NCBI GenBank assembly: GCA_029776555.1
Contig: JAKOSZ010000312.1
Span: forward strand, 1 to 7,131
Reading direction: 5' to 3'
DNA length: 7,131 nucleotides
DNA from: Bacillota bacterium
Lineage (GTDB): Bacteria; Bacillota; Clostridia; Acetivibrionales; JAKOSZ01
Shown here: positions 1 through 6,863 of the stretch, piece after piece
How positions within the stretch are numbered: position 1 is the stretch's first letter
Layout of the letters: every line of letters begins with the position of its first letter
Notes under the pieces: model-generated
What the model was told of the DNA's origin: nothing
Seen by the model: the letters and a program-made list of their open reading frames with translations, nothing else
Database searches by the model: none
Position numbers and translations under genes: made by a program

Positions 1-440
1 AGGTTTTCGTAGAATTTATATGCCGCAACCTCGTCAGTGGCTTTGCGCTCCATTAAATCCTGCTCCTTCAAAAACTCCAGAAACCTCATTTCTTTCAGTT
101 TATCCAGTATTTTTCTCTCTTTCACGGCCTTCACCAGCTTTTCTCTTTCTTTATCGACATTATTCTGGCTTTTGTTTACATTTTCCTCTTGAAGCTCTAT
201 TTTACAGTTCAAAACAGGTATGTAGCTGCCGTACTCTTTAAGCTTCCACGCGCAGGTGCCGGCAGCGGCCTCCCTGAGCATGCCGGCCGCACACTGGTCC
301 AGGTCTTTGTTCAACAGCTCCAGCTTGCTTTTTTCCAGATTGAGTACCCTTATTGCCTTTGCCAGCTCGTTTTTTTGCATGTCTTCCACTTGTTTTCTTA
401 CGTTTAATAGGGGCTGTAGTTTAAACAAAAACTTGGCCAT
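1..440 (-). CDS. fliJ: FliJ, flagellar export chaperone-escort / ATPase stalk protein (3' end cut by window edge)
   Basis: Reading from ATG at 440 gives 146 open codons to the window edge with no stop. The N-terminus has the FliJ signature: MAKFLFKLQPLLNVRKQVED, followed by a highly charged, almost wholly helical sequence that should form an antiparallel coiled coil. The C-terminal part (about residues 105-141) has the family pattern of a KERKxLDKLKE stretch followed by a charged helix ending in DEVAAY. FliJ proteins are usually about 145-150 residues, so only a few residues are probably missing. In the known system FliJ sits in the centre of the FliI hexamer, like the F1-ATPase gamma subunit, and contacts FlhA and export chaperones. 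It starts 49 bases after the fliI stop. The upstream site is weak: GTGATG seven bases before the ATG, not a GGAGG core. Cysteines at residues 50, 63 and 79 are unremarkable. Identity rests on the N-terminal motif, the coiled-coil character and the position after fliI. Confidence 0.9.
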   Translation of the reverse strand, partial: MAKFLFKLQPLLNVRKQVEDMQKNELAKAIRVLNLEKSKLELLNKDLDQCAAGMLREAAAGTCAWKLKEYGSYIPVLNCKIELQEENVNKSQNNVDKEREKLVKAVKERKILDKLKEMRFLEFLKEQDLMERKATDEVAAYKFYEN

Positions 441-489
441 TTAAAAGCATCACGTCTTTCATCTTTAATTGAAAGGGCGCCCTGGACTT

Positions 490-1887
490 TCAGGCCGGCG
501 GCAGGCCGCTGTCAGCCCGCTGCCGGGTGCCGTTTCCCCCGTCCAGGACCCTTCCTAAAATCTCATAGGTCTCGTCAAAATCAATCTTTAACTCGGTATC
601 CTGGGTCAAAAAGCTGTTTATGGAGTCTATCACGCTTATGGCAAAGTCGATTTTTTCGTTGCTCCCCTTGACATAGGCCCCGATATTGATGAGGTCTTCG
701 GCGTCCCTGTAAATCGCCATGACTTTTTTGACTTCCCCGGCAAGGCTCCGGTGTTCGGGAGTCACAACGTCCGGCATAACCCTGCTCACACTGGCCAGTA
801 CGTCGATGGCGGGATAGTGGTTCCTGTTGGCCAGGCTCCTGGAGAGCACGATATGGCCGTCCAGAGTACCCCTTGCCGTGTCGGTAACCGGCTCCGTAAA
901 GTCATCCCCGTCTACTAAAACCGTGTACAGTCCCGTAATGGAGCCTCTTTCCGAATTGCCCGCCCTTTCAAGGAGTTTGGGAAGAGTGGAGAAAACCGAA
1001 GGCGTGTATCCCCTGGTCACCGGCGGTTCTCCTATGGCCAGGCCTATTTCCCTCTGGGCCATGGCAAAGCGGGTAAGGGAGTCCATCAAGAACAGGACAT
1101 CCATCCCTAAATCCCTGAAGTATTCCGCCACCGCCGTGGCCACCAGGGCCCCTTTCAGCCTTATCATCGCAGGCTGGTCCGAGGTCGCCACTATAACCAC
1201 CGAACGCCTTAGCCCTTCCTCCCTTAAGTCCTTTTCAATAAACTCCCTGACCTCCCTGCCCCTCTCTCCTATAAGCGCGATTACGTTTATATCGGCCTTC
1301 GTGTTCCTGGCGATCATGCCGATGAGGGTGCTCTTGCCGACGCCGCTCCCGGCAAAAATCCCCATCCTCTGTCCCTTCCCCAGGGTTAAGAGGCCGTCTA
1401 TGGCTTTAATCCCCAAAGTAAGCGGTTCCGAAATCCTTTTTCTTCTCAGCGGGTGGGGAGGCCGGTTCACCACCGGGTAAAAGCACTCGGCATGCACAGG
1501 GCCCTTGCCGTCTATGGGTTCCCCAAGACCGTTTAATATCCTTCCCACCATTCCCCTCTCAAGGCCTACGTTTAAGTTCATCCCTGTGGCGAAAACGGTG
1601 CAGCCGGGCCCGATGCCGCTCATTTCCCCAAGGGGCATAAGGAGCACCCGGTTTTCCCTGAAGCCCACCACCTCGGCAATTACGGTGTTTCTATCCTTAA
1701 CGGTGCCAATCCGACAAATCTCGCCGATTTTGGTTTCCGGCCCTTCCGACTCTATGGTAAGGCCAATGACCTTGGCCACTTTTCCTGTATACTGCACCAG
1801 GTCGTTTCTTGCCAGAATCTCTCTATACTTATCAAGCTGTATTGGTTTTACGCTAAACTCCGATCCCGTTAAACCGTTGACTGTCAT
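490..1887 (-). CDS. fliI: FliI, flagellum-specific export ATPase
   Basis: This 465-residue protein is related to the F1-ATPase beta subunit. It powers type III export of flagellar subunits at the cytoplasmic face of the basal body. The Walker A motif GSGVGKST is at residues 180-187, the catalytic-glutamate segment LIGERGREVREF at about 205-216 (E208), and the Walker B strand VLFLMDS at 264-270, followed by the family stretch TRFAMAQREIGLAIGEPP. The N-terminal beta-barrel domain (about 20-90) and the C-terminal helical domain (about 370-445) are both present, so the protein looks complete and active. A longer reading from TTG at 1902 exists. I chose ATG 1887 because GAGG (1894-1897, within GAGGTGG) lies six bases upstream, at good spacing, while the TTG has no ribosome binding site at that distance. 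The start lies 35 bases inside the fliH 3' end in another frame, so translation is probably coupled. The last 15 or so residues are a Gly/Arg/Pro-rich tail beyond the conserved core. Confidence 0.97.
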   Translation of the reverse strand: MTVNGLTGSEFSVKPIQLDKYREILARNDLVQYTGKVAKVIGLTIESEGPETKIGEICRIGTVKDRNTVIAEVVGFRENRVLLMPLGEMSGIGPGCTVFATGMNLNVGLERGMVGRILNGLGEPIDGKGPVHAECFYPVVNRPPHPLRRKRISEPLTLGIKAIDGLLTLGKGQRMGIFAGSGVGKSTLIGMIARNTKADINVIALIGERGREVREFIEKDLREEGLRRSVVIVATSDQPAMIRLKGALVATAVAEYFRDLGMDVLFLMDSLTRFAMAQREIGLAIGEPPVTRGYTPSVFSTLPKLLERAGNSERGSITGLYTVLVDGDDFTEPVTDTARGTLDGHIVLSRSLANRNHYPAIDVLASVSRVMPDVVTPEHRSLAGEVKKVMAIYRDAEDLINIGAYVKGSNEKIDFAISVIDSINSFLTQDTELKIDFDETYEILGRVLDGGNGTRQRADSGLPPA

Positions 1888-2707
1888 CGTCCACCTCGCC
1901 AACTCCCGTGTCTGACTGAGATTCAGCCTCTTCCCGGATGCCCCGGTACTCCTCTTTCAAACCGCTCTTCAGAAGCTCTTCCAGCCTGTCCAGCTTGGTC
2001 TGTATCCTTGCGTCCACACTGCCGTAAGGAGTGCTCACAACGCACGACCCCGGCTTTAAGGAAACATCCTTCAGTATCTCCAGCTCGCCTACGCCTTCGG
2101 TGTCAGCCAAAAGCTTCTCCGTGTTTTCAACAAGGTAGTCGTAGTCTTCGTCCGCCACCCTGAGGGAAAGCTTACTCCTGTTGGAGCACTTTTCGATGGC
2201 CTCCCTGGCAATGTGGAGGATAGCCTCCCTGTTTGCCGATATTTCCGTGGCCACTACCTTTCTGACAGCATCAATGACAATATCAACTACCTGTTCTTCG
2301 AGGCTGTTTAAGAGCCTGGCACACTCTTCTTCGGTCTTTCTCTTAATCTCTTCGGCCCTTTCAATAGTTGACCGGAACTCTTCCCTGGCCTGTCTCAAGC
2401 CTTCCCCGAAACCTTCCTGCCTTACCTCTTCCTCTATTTCCTGCAGGACCTGCCGGCCTCTTTCCCTGGTCTCCTCAATAATCCGGATGCACTCCATGTG
2501 GGCCTCTTTTAAAAGAAGCTCGGCCTCTTCCCGGGCTTTTGCAATGATTTCCTCAGGGTCCTCTTTAAATTCCAAAAGCTCGGTTTCCGGCTCCTGGTCC
2601 CCTTTGATCTCTTTTTCGGTTTCAAGAGCTTTAAAACTGGGAGGCGTCCTCATCCTGAAGGGCATGCCAACGTTTACCTGATAGTTTTTATATACGTTGC
2701 TAGACAA
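1853..2707 (-). CDS. fliH: FliH, flagellar export ATPase regulator / peripheral stalk protein
   Basis: A 284-residue acidic, helix-rich protein of the FliH/YscL family. It binds FliI, holds it to the export gate and C-ring, and restrains its ATPase activity. The N-terminus (MSSNVYKNYQVNVG) resembles the start of Gram-positive FliH proteins. Residues about 50-135 form a long, strongly charged coiled coil of Glu/Arg-rich heptads that includes GFGEGL (99-104), the usual glycine-spaced segment. The C-terminal domain carries VVDIVIDAVRKVVATEI (140-156) and KPGSCVVSTPYGSVDARI (218-235), both typical of this family. The start is TTG, which overlaps the last eight bases of fliG. AGGAG (2717-2721) lies nine bases upstream and supports it. 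The nearest ATG (2716) is out of frame and reaches a stop after one more codon. The last 35 bases overlap fliI. The Asp/Gln-rich end (about 262-284) looks unstructured. Confidence 0.95.
   Translation of the reverse strand: MSSNVYKNYQVNVGMPFRMRTPPSFKALETEKEIKGDQEPETELLEFKEDPEEIIAKAREEAELLLKEAHMECIRIIEETRERGRQVLQEIEEEVRQEGFGEGLRQAREEFRSTIERAEEIKRKTEEECARLLNSLEEQVVDIVIDAVRKVVATEISANREAILHIAREAIEKCSNRSKLSLRVADEDYDYLVENTEKLLADTEGVGELEILKDVSLKPGSCVVSTPYGSVDARIQTKLDRLEELLKSGLKEEYRGIREEAESQSDTGVGEVDDDSQRFNGIGV
1891..1897 (-). promoter_or_regulatory. Ribosome binding site of fliI, inside fliH
   Basis: GAGGTGG on the minus strand lies three bases before ATG 1887 (six bases measured from the GAGG core). 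It sits within the fliH coding sequence. It decides the fliI start in favour of ATG 1887 over the upstream TTG at 1902, which would overlap this site. Confidence 0.7.
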
Positions 2708-3719
2708 TTATTTCATCTCCTCCCCCTCTTGAAACGATAATCTCACCTGAATCCTCAAGCTTTCTTATGATATTGACTATCTTCTGCTGGGCTTCTTCAA
2801 CTTCCTTCAAGCGCACAGGCCCGATGTATTCTATGTCTTCCTTGATCATTTCGGCCATACGCTTGGTCATGTTGGAGTAAATAACCTGCTGCACTTCCTC
2901 TGTGGCGCCCTTCAGCGCAATGGCAAGCTGCTGGTTGTCTACTTCTTTCAGGATCCTCTGGATGGAGCGGTTGTCCAGGGTAATAATATCCTCGAACACA
3001 AACATCCTCTTCCGGATTTCTTCCGCCAGCTCCGTGTCTTCTATCTCCAGCGTCTCCAAAATGTGTTTCTCTGTGCTCCTGTCCACGTTGTTCAGTATGT
3101 CAACAATGCTCTGAATACCCCCGGGGGCACTGAACTCTTCGGATACAAGGGAAGACAGCTTTTTCTCCAGTATGCGCTCCACTTCCTTGATTATTTCAGG
3201 CGACGTCCTGTCCATCAAAGCGATTCTCTTGGCCACGTCGGCCTGCAAAGTTTCAGGCAGGGCCGAAAGGACAACAGAGGACTGCTGCGGCCTTAAATAT
3301 GCAAGTATTAAAGCGATGGTTTGGGGATGTTCGTTTTGAATGAAGTTCAAGAGCTGGGCAGGGTCGGCTTTCCTTACTATCTCGAAGGGCTTGACCTGCA
3401 GTGAGACAGTCAGTTTGTTAATGACCTCAAGAGCCTTCTGGGTGCCCAGGGCCTTCTCCAGTATTTCCCTGGCGTAGCTGATGCCGCCTTCCGAAATGTA
3501 TTTCTGGGCCAGGCACAGCTGGTAGAACTCCTCCATTACCTTTTCTTTTTCTTCCTGGGTCACCGTTCTCATGCTGGAAATCGCCAGGGTCAATTCCTCG
3601 ATTTCATCCTCTTTCAGGTGCTTGAATATTTCCGCGGATCTTTCAGGCCCCAGAGTTATTAACAAAATAGCAGCCTTTTCCTTGCCAGAGAGTTCACTTT
3701 TTGATAACACTCTCGCCAA
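2700..3719 (-). CDS. fliG: FliG, flagellar motor switch / rotor protein
   Basis: FliG links the FliF ring to FliM/FliN and takes torque from the MotA stator. All three domains are visible in this 339-residue protein. The N-terminal FliF-binding domain opens with LSGKEKAAILL. The middle domain has the FliM-binding EHPQ motif at 130-133. A Gly-Gly hinge at 200-201 precedes the C-terminal domain, with MFVFEDI at 239-245. Aligned by eye with E. coli FliG, the torque-helix charges are kept: K270, R287, E294 (Asp in E. coli), D295 and R303. The motor surface therefore looks functional. The start is uncertain: TTG 3728, GTG 3725 and TTG 3719 are in frame. I chose TTG 3719 because GGGAG (3729-3733) is nine bases upstream, against zero and three bases for the others, and because the resulting MAR start and N-terminal length match B. 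subtilis FliG. The 3' end overlaps fliH by eight bases. Confidence 0.97.
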   Translation of the reverse strand: MARVLSKSELSGKEKAAILLITLGPERSAEIFKHLKEDEIEELTLAISSMRTVTQEEKEKVMEEFYQLCLAQKYISEGGISYAREILEKALGTQKALEVINKLTVSLQVKPFEIVRKADPAQLLNFIQNEHPQTIALILAYLRPQQSSVVLSALPETLQADVAKRIALMDRTSPEIIKEVERILEKKLSSLVSEEFSAPGGIQSIVDILNNVDRSTEKHILETLEIEDTELAEEIRKRMFVFEDIITLDNRSIQRILKEVDNQQLAIALKGATEEVQQVIYSNMTKRMAEMIKEDIEYIGPVRLKEVEEAQQKIVNIIRKLEDSGEIIVSRGGGDEIIV

Positions 3720-3728
3720 TTCCACCAA

Positions 3729-3733
3729 CTCCC
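3729..3733 (-). promoter_or_regulatory. Ribosome binding site of fliG
   Basis: GGGAG on the minus strand, nine bases before TTG 3719. It touches TTG 3728 directly and is three bases from GTG 3725, so it favours the shortest of the three possible starts. A second purine-rich run, GGTGGAA (3720-3726), lies against TTG 3719 and is too close to act as the main site. Confidence 0.5.
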
Positions 3734-3831
3734 GATTCTAAACTCCTCATCCTGACACTTTCTATATATAAGCTCCTTGGTAAAACGCTGACAGCTTGCA
3801 CAAGTCCGCGTCCGGGTGTTGCCGGCTTATG

Positions 3832-5418
3832 TCAGCCTTTCTCCCAGTCTTCAAAAAGCCAGTTCCTCAAGAGCTGTGCCACCGCTTCCGGTCTTTGCTT
3901 CACCAATTTCTCTATCTGTTTCCTGACTTCGGATTTTTCCTCCAAATCAATTTCGGGGAAGGACTCTTCGGCTTCAATTACAGTGGCCAGATAGGGAGCA
4001 CCGGCACCGGTTTCCACAGCCACCTCGGCGGCAAGTTCCTCCCTGTGCTTCTTCCAGGGCAGAACAGCCAGGATTAACCCGGCCGCCAGCAGTATGATAA
4101 GCACAAAGGGGCCGTATACGTCGAAGAGCTCTTTTATTACTTCATAGGTAGGCTTGATCACCGGCAGGGGCTCGGCCATCTTAAACACGTTGACGGCAAT
4201 ATTGGATACCGGAATGCCCGTAGCCATACTGGCTGCCTCTTTGACCTTTTCCACTTCACTGTTTATCTTGTTCTCATCCTGGACCCGTCCGCCGTACAAG
4301 AGGTTTATGGCCATTGAGGACTTCTCGGGCACCATATTTCCCGTTGCCTTCACCGTCTCTGTCAGTACTTCGTTGTACGCGTAATCCCTAACGTCATACC
4401 TTTCGTTATAGGTCGAATTTCCGCCGCCGGCCTGCATCGGATAGGAAGGGATGGTCCCTGTTCCGGGATTGGTGGCCATCCCCGGCGCGGCGCCTTCCCC
4501 GGTGTTGACCAGGTCAATGGTCCGGCTTTCACTCCTTAATTCGGCCGGTCCTTCAGAAGTGGGATTGGACAACTGTTTGGAGCTGGACTTAAGGGTATCG
4601 AAATCCAAAACAGGATTGGCCACTACCGTCACCTTGTCAAAGCTGTCAAACTGGCCGCTGAAAATTTTAAGGACGCTGCGCTCCAGGTCTTCTCTCCAGA
4701 TTTTCTTCATGTCATACTGACTGCTGGCCTGCTCCACCAAGCTGTCCGTTTCCCTGGAAGTCAGCTCATTGAGATTGTGGTCCACTACCGTCACGTCGTT
4801 GGGGTCAAGGTTCTCCACGCTCTTTGCCACCCAGTTTACTATGGCCTTTACCTGGTCCTTCGTAAGCGTGGTCTTGGGCCTCACCATAACCGCAGCCGTA
4901 GGCTTCGACAGCTCTTCGTCGGAAAACAAAAGCACAGGAGGTTCGGGTATAGCGAGCTCCACGCTGGCATCTTCAATGTAATCAAACATTTTCAGCTTTG
5001 CTGCTATAGTCCTTCCCTGTGCTTCTATAAACAGCCGTCTCTTGTCGCTCTCCGTACTGCTCAGCTTTATTTTTGTAAACGCGTCGGCGAATATGGAATC
5101 GGCAGACTTGGGGTATCCCCTGTTGACCAGCAGGGCTTGCGCCTGGCTCAGCTTCCTCTTGTCCACAAGGATGTCGTCTCCGGATACCCTGCACTTGATC
5201 TTCTCGCCCTCAAGAATGTTTACCATTTCCGTCAGTTCTTTCTGGTCGTCAGTGGCAACCAGCGGCACGTATGTAACCCGGGTCAACACGATAATTCCGG
5301 CGACGATAGCTGCAACCAGTATTCCTGCCGTTATAAACAGTCTGGTTTTCTGCGACTTATCCAGCTCATTCAAAAAGCCCAACACTTTCTGCCAGGTTTT
5401 CGTTAGCATTTCCTGCAC
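3832..5418 (-). CDS. fliF: FliF, flagellar MS-ring protein
   Basis: A 528-residue membrane protein whose multimers form the MS ring, the base on which the rotor, rod and export gate are built. The first transmembrane helix is at about 27-46 (LFITAGILVAAIVAGIIVL). The extracellular ring-building domains follow: about 50-120 with the LSQAQALLVNRGYP signature, and 121-225 with AKLKMFDYIEDASVELAIPE. A Gly/Ser/Pro-rich linker runs from about 283 to 336. The second transmembrane helix is at about 436-455 and is followed by basic KKHR. The C-terminal tail ends in RPEAVAQLLRNWLFED, the FliG-binding segment. Length and order match the family, with no break. GTG 5418 is preferred because GGTGAT lies five bases upstream. 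ATG 5409 is possible, but its purine run is only one to two bases away. The gene is flanked by gaps of 101 bases (to fliE) and 112 bases (to fliG). Confidence 0.97.
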   Translation of the reverse strand: MQEMLTKTWQKVLGFLNELDKSQKTRLFITAGILVAAIVAGIIVLTRVTYVPLVATDDQKELTEMVNILEGEKIKCRVSGDDILVDKRKLSQAQALLVNRGYPKSADSIFADAFTKIKLSSTESDKRRLFIEAQGRTIAAKLKMFDYIEDASVELAIPEPPVLLFSDEELSKPTAAVMVRPKTTLTKDQVKAIVNWVAKSVENLDPNDVTVVDHNLNELTSRETDSLVEQASSQYDMKKIWREDLERSVLKIFSGQFDSFDKVTVVANPVLDFDTLKSSSKQLSNPTSEGPAELRSESRTIDLVNTGEGAAPGMATNPGTGTIPSYPMQAGGGNSTYNERYDVRDYAYNEVLTETVKATGNMVPEKSSMAINLLYGGRVQDENKINSEVEKVKEAASMATGIPVSNIAVNVFKMAEPLPVIKPTYEVIKELFDVYGPFVLIILLAAGLILAVLPWKKHREELAAEVAVETGAGAPYLATVIEAEESFPEIDLEEKSEVRKQIEKLVKQRPEAVAQLLRNWLFEDWEKG

Positions 5419-5519
5419 GATACATCACCGTCCTGTATCTCTCGCTTTTTCTTTTGTTTATTAATGTTTCCCCGAAAAGTCAGACTTAAGGTTTTTATCA
5501 GCTGTCAAAAGAGCGGACT

Positions 5520-5828
5520 TTATATCTGCATGCGCATTATTTCATTGTAGGCGTCAATTATCTTGTTTCTGACCTGTACCGTCAGCTGGAGAGCGATGTC
5601 GGCTTTTTCTATCGCAATCATCACCTGGTGAATGTTGTCCGTCCTGCCCGCCGCAAAATCATCCATTTGGCGCTGTGCATCCAGCTGCAGTCGGTTAACC
5701 TCATCAAGGGCCTGGTACAGGTAATCAGAAAAGCTGTACCCTTTGGCGGCATTGGAAGTCTGGGCTTTATTGCTCACAAGCCCGGAAGGCGCCAGCAGGT
5801 CTTCTCTTCTTACACCGGTAACAGCCAT
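5520..5828 (-). CDS. fliE: FliE, hook-basal body adaptor protein
   Basis: A 102-residue protein of normal family length. FliE is an early export substrate and joins the FliF ring to the proximal rod. The conserved C-terminal half is clear: FSDYLYQALDEVNRLQ (33-48), AQRQMDDFAAGRTDNIHQVM (51-70), then AIEKADIALQLTVQVRNK and the terminal NEIMRMQI. The first 30 or so residues are variable and likely flexible, as usual. ATG 5828 has an excellent site, AGGAGG (5834-5839) within GGGGAGGAGGAG, five bases upstream. It follows flgC after 34 bases, and its position between flgC and fliF is the usual one. Confidence 0.96.
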   Translation of the reverse strand: MAVTGVRREDLLAPSGLVSNKAQTSNAAKGYSFSDYLYQALDEVNRLQLDAQRQMDDFAAGRTDNIHQVMIAIEKADIALQLTVQVRNKIIDAYNEIMRMQI

Positions 5829-5862
5829 TTTCTCCTCCTCCCCGGTTTAACTTCCCTGGTTT

Positions 5863-6303
5863 TTATCTTCCAATTTCAAGAGCTTTCATGGCCATGCTTT
5901 TTGTGGCGTTTATTGAAGTCACATTTGCTTCGTAAGACCTGGTAGCGGAAATCATGTTCACCATTTCGGTAACTATGTCCACATTGGGCATCTGAACATA
6001 GCCTTCGGCGTCAGCGTCAGGGTGCCCCGGGTCATACACCTTCTTAAAGGGGGTCATATCCTCCACTATTCCGGTCACCCTTACGCCCTTCCCCTGGAAA
6101 AGGCGCCTGCTTTCGGCGGTAAGGTATTGAGAAAACGGCGCTTTGGCCCTTTCTTCAAAAATCACTTCCTTGCGCCTGTAGGGCAGCCCGTTTTCCCCCC
6201 TGGTGGTGGAAGCGTTGGCTATGTTCTGGGCTATCACATCCATCCTAAGCCTTTGAGCGGTCAACCCCGATGCGCTTACATCAATGGCATTAAAGAAACT
6301 CAC
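5863..6303 (-). CDS. flgC: FlgC, flagellar proximal rod protein
   Basis: A 146-residue rod protein, exported to form part of the proximal rod. The N-terminal rod/hook signature is ASGLTAQRLRMDVIAQNIAN (11-30), followed by PYRRKEVIFEE. The typical FlgC segment VYDPGHPDADAEGYVQMPNV is at 89-108, and the C-terminal helix SYEANVTSINATKSMAMKAL at 123-142. These paired terminal helices form the coiled-coil core common to axial proteins. The start is GTG 6303, three bases after the flgB stop (TAG then TAA then GTG). Its ribosome binding site GGGAG (6314-6318) lies in the last codons of flgB at a rather long 10-base spacing, consistent with translational coupling to flgB. Confidence 0.97.
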   Translation of the reverse strand: MSFFNAIDVSASGLTAQRLRMDVIAQNIANASTTRGENGLPYRRKEVIFEERAKAPFSQYLTAESRRLFQGKGVRVTGIVEDMTPFKKVYDPGHPDADAEGYVQMPNVDIVTEMVNMISATRSYEANVTSINATKSMAMKALEIGR

Positions 6304-6306
6304 TTA

Positions 6307-6717
6307 CTATCGTCTCCCTTCGCTAATGACATGCTTCAGCTTCCTGAATTCAGCGCTTAAACTCTGGATCAGGGTGTTGTACTTTATGGTGTTCTTGGCC
6401 ATTTCCGCCATCTCAGTGTCGATGTCCACATTGTTTCCGTCTATTCTCATGGTTGTATTGGAGGCATCTTCAAGAACGGTTATCTTCAGGTCCTTCGGAT
6501 TTGCTCCCAAAGGCAGGCTCTTTCCCCCGGTCCGGCTTCCCCCGGCAGCGCTCTTGTCAAGAGCCCCGTTTAAGTACTCTTCAAAGGCCACAGTTTTTCT
6601 TTTATATCCAGGAGTGTCCACGTTGGCGATATTTTCAGCGATTACTTCATTTCGAAGCCAGGCAGCGTCAATGGACCTTTCCAGAAGTCCCAGACGGCTG
6701 AACAACCTGTTAAGCAC
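6307..6717 (-). CDS. flgB: FlgB, flagellar proximal rod protein
   Basis: A 136-residue proximal-rod protein. Its signature is IAENIANVDTPGYKRKTVAFEEYL (residues 26-49). The C-terminal helix with NNVDIDTEMAEMAKNTIKYNTL (95-116) is the other half of the axial coiled coil. The middle (about 52-75) is a Gly/Ser-rich variable stretch. A longer frame exists from GTG 6771, adding 18 residues. I reject it because AGGAGG (6726-6731) lies exactly eight bases before GTG 6717, the added residues fall in a strong hairpin, and starting at 6717 puts 31 residues before ANVDTP, close to B. subtilis FlgB (29). The gene is the first of the operon and comes after a 319-base gap from the upstream zinc-ribbon gene. 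Confidence 0.95.
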   Translation of the reverse strand: MLNRLFSRLGLLERSIDAAWLRNEVIAENIANVDTPGYKRKTVAFEEYLNGALDKSAAGGSRTGGKSLPLGANPKDLKITVLEDASNTTMRIDGNNVDIDTEMAEMAKNTIKYNTLIQSLSAEFRKLKHVISEGRR

Positions 6718-6725
6718 CGCCAATC

Positions 6726-6731
6726 CCTCCT
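6726..6731 (-). promoter_or_regulatory. Ribosome binding site of flgB (decides the start)
   Basis: AGGAGG on the minus strand, eight bases before GTG 6717. The in-frame TTG at 6723 is only two bases from it, and the GTG at 6771 is upstream of it. The site therefore supports GTG 6717 as the operon's first start codon. Confidence 0.75.
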
Positions 6732-6742
6732 CACGTCGGGCA

Positions 6743-6771
6743 GTACCTTCCGCCGCGCGGATGTAAGGCAC
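6743..6771 (-). promoter_or_regulatory. Leader hairpin 12 bases upstream of the flgB ribosome binding site
   Basis: On the minus strand GTGCCT (6766-6771) pairs with AGGTAC (6743-6748, one G-U pair). After a four-base TACA bulge, TCCGC (6757-6761) pairs with GCGGA (6749-6753) around a three-base GCG loop, giving 11 pairs in all. No run of T follows, so it is not an intrinsic terminator. Its position in the untranslated leader suggests a role in mRNA stability or in presenting the ribosome binding site. It does not match any riboswitch family I recognise. Confidence 0.45.
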
Positions 6772-6836
6772 AGACTTTTTTAACTTCCAGCTAGACTTTC
6801 ATACATGTAAAAAATATGACATTAATATCCATGATC

Positions 6837-6863
6837 ATTTTATATATTAATATATTTTGTCAA
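6837..6863 (-). promoter_or_regulatory. Candidate sigma-A type promoter for the flagellar operon
   Basis: A perfect -35 hexamer TTGACA (6858-6863) is followed, after a short 15-base spacer, by TAAAAT (6837-6842). Alternative -10 hexamers overlap in the AT-rich spacer. It lies after the upstream terminator and about 120 bases before the flgB start, where the operon promoter is expected. The spacer is two bases below the usual 17, so the -10 assignment is uncertain. I found no convincing sigma-D/sigma-28 (TAAA then GCCGATAA) or sigma-54 element in the gap. Confidence 0.4.

Noticed and set aside
20..444. Short plus-strand open frames at the left edge
   Set aside because: They are antisense to the partial fliJ, which is clear from its N-terminal motif and coiled-coil pattern.
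827..1480. 217-codon open frame on the plus strand
   Set aside because: It lies entirely antisense to fliI, has no recognisable domain and no operon context. fliI shows intact ATPase motifs over the same bases.
2181..2681. 166-codon plus-strand open frame rich in Ser and Leu
   Set aside because: It is the antisense shadow of the Glu-rich fliH coiled coil; Glu codons read in reverse give Ser/Leu.
3694..3750. 18-codon minus-strand open frame starting with ATG 3750 and overlapping the fliG start
   Set aside because: It has no ribosome binding site at proper spacing; AAGGAG is more than 20 bases away. The length is expected by chance.
4777..5406. 209-codon plus-strand open frame
   Set aside because: Antisense to fliF, with no ribosome binding site and no family resemblance.
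5480..5510. TTGACA in the fliE-fliF gap as an internal promoter
   Set aside because: No acceptable -10 hexamer lies 15-19 bases downstream.
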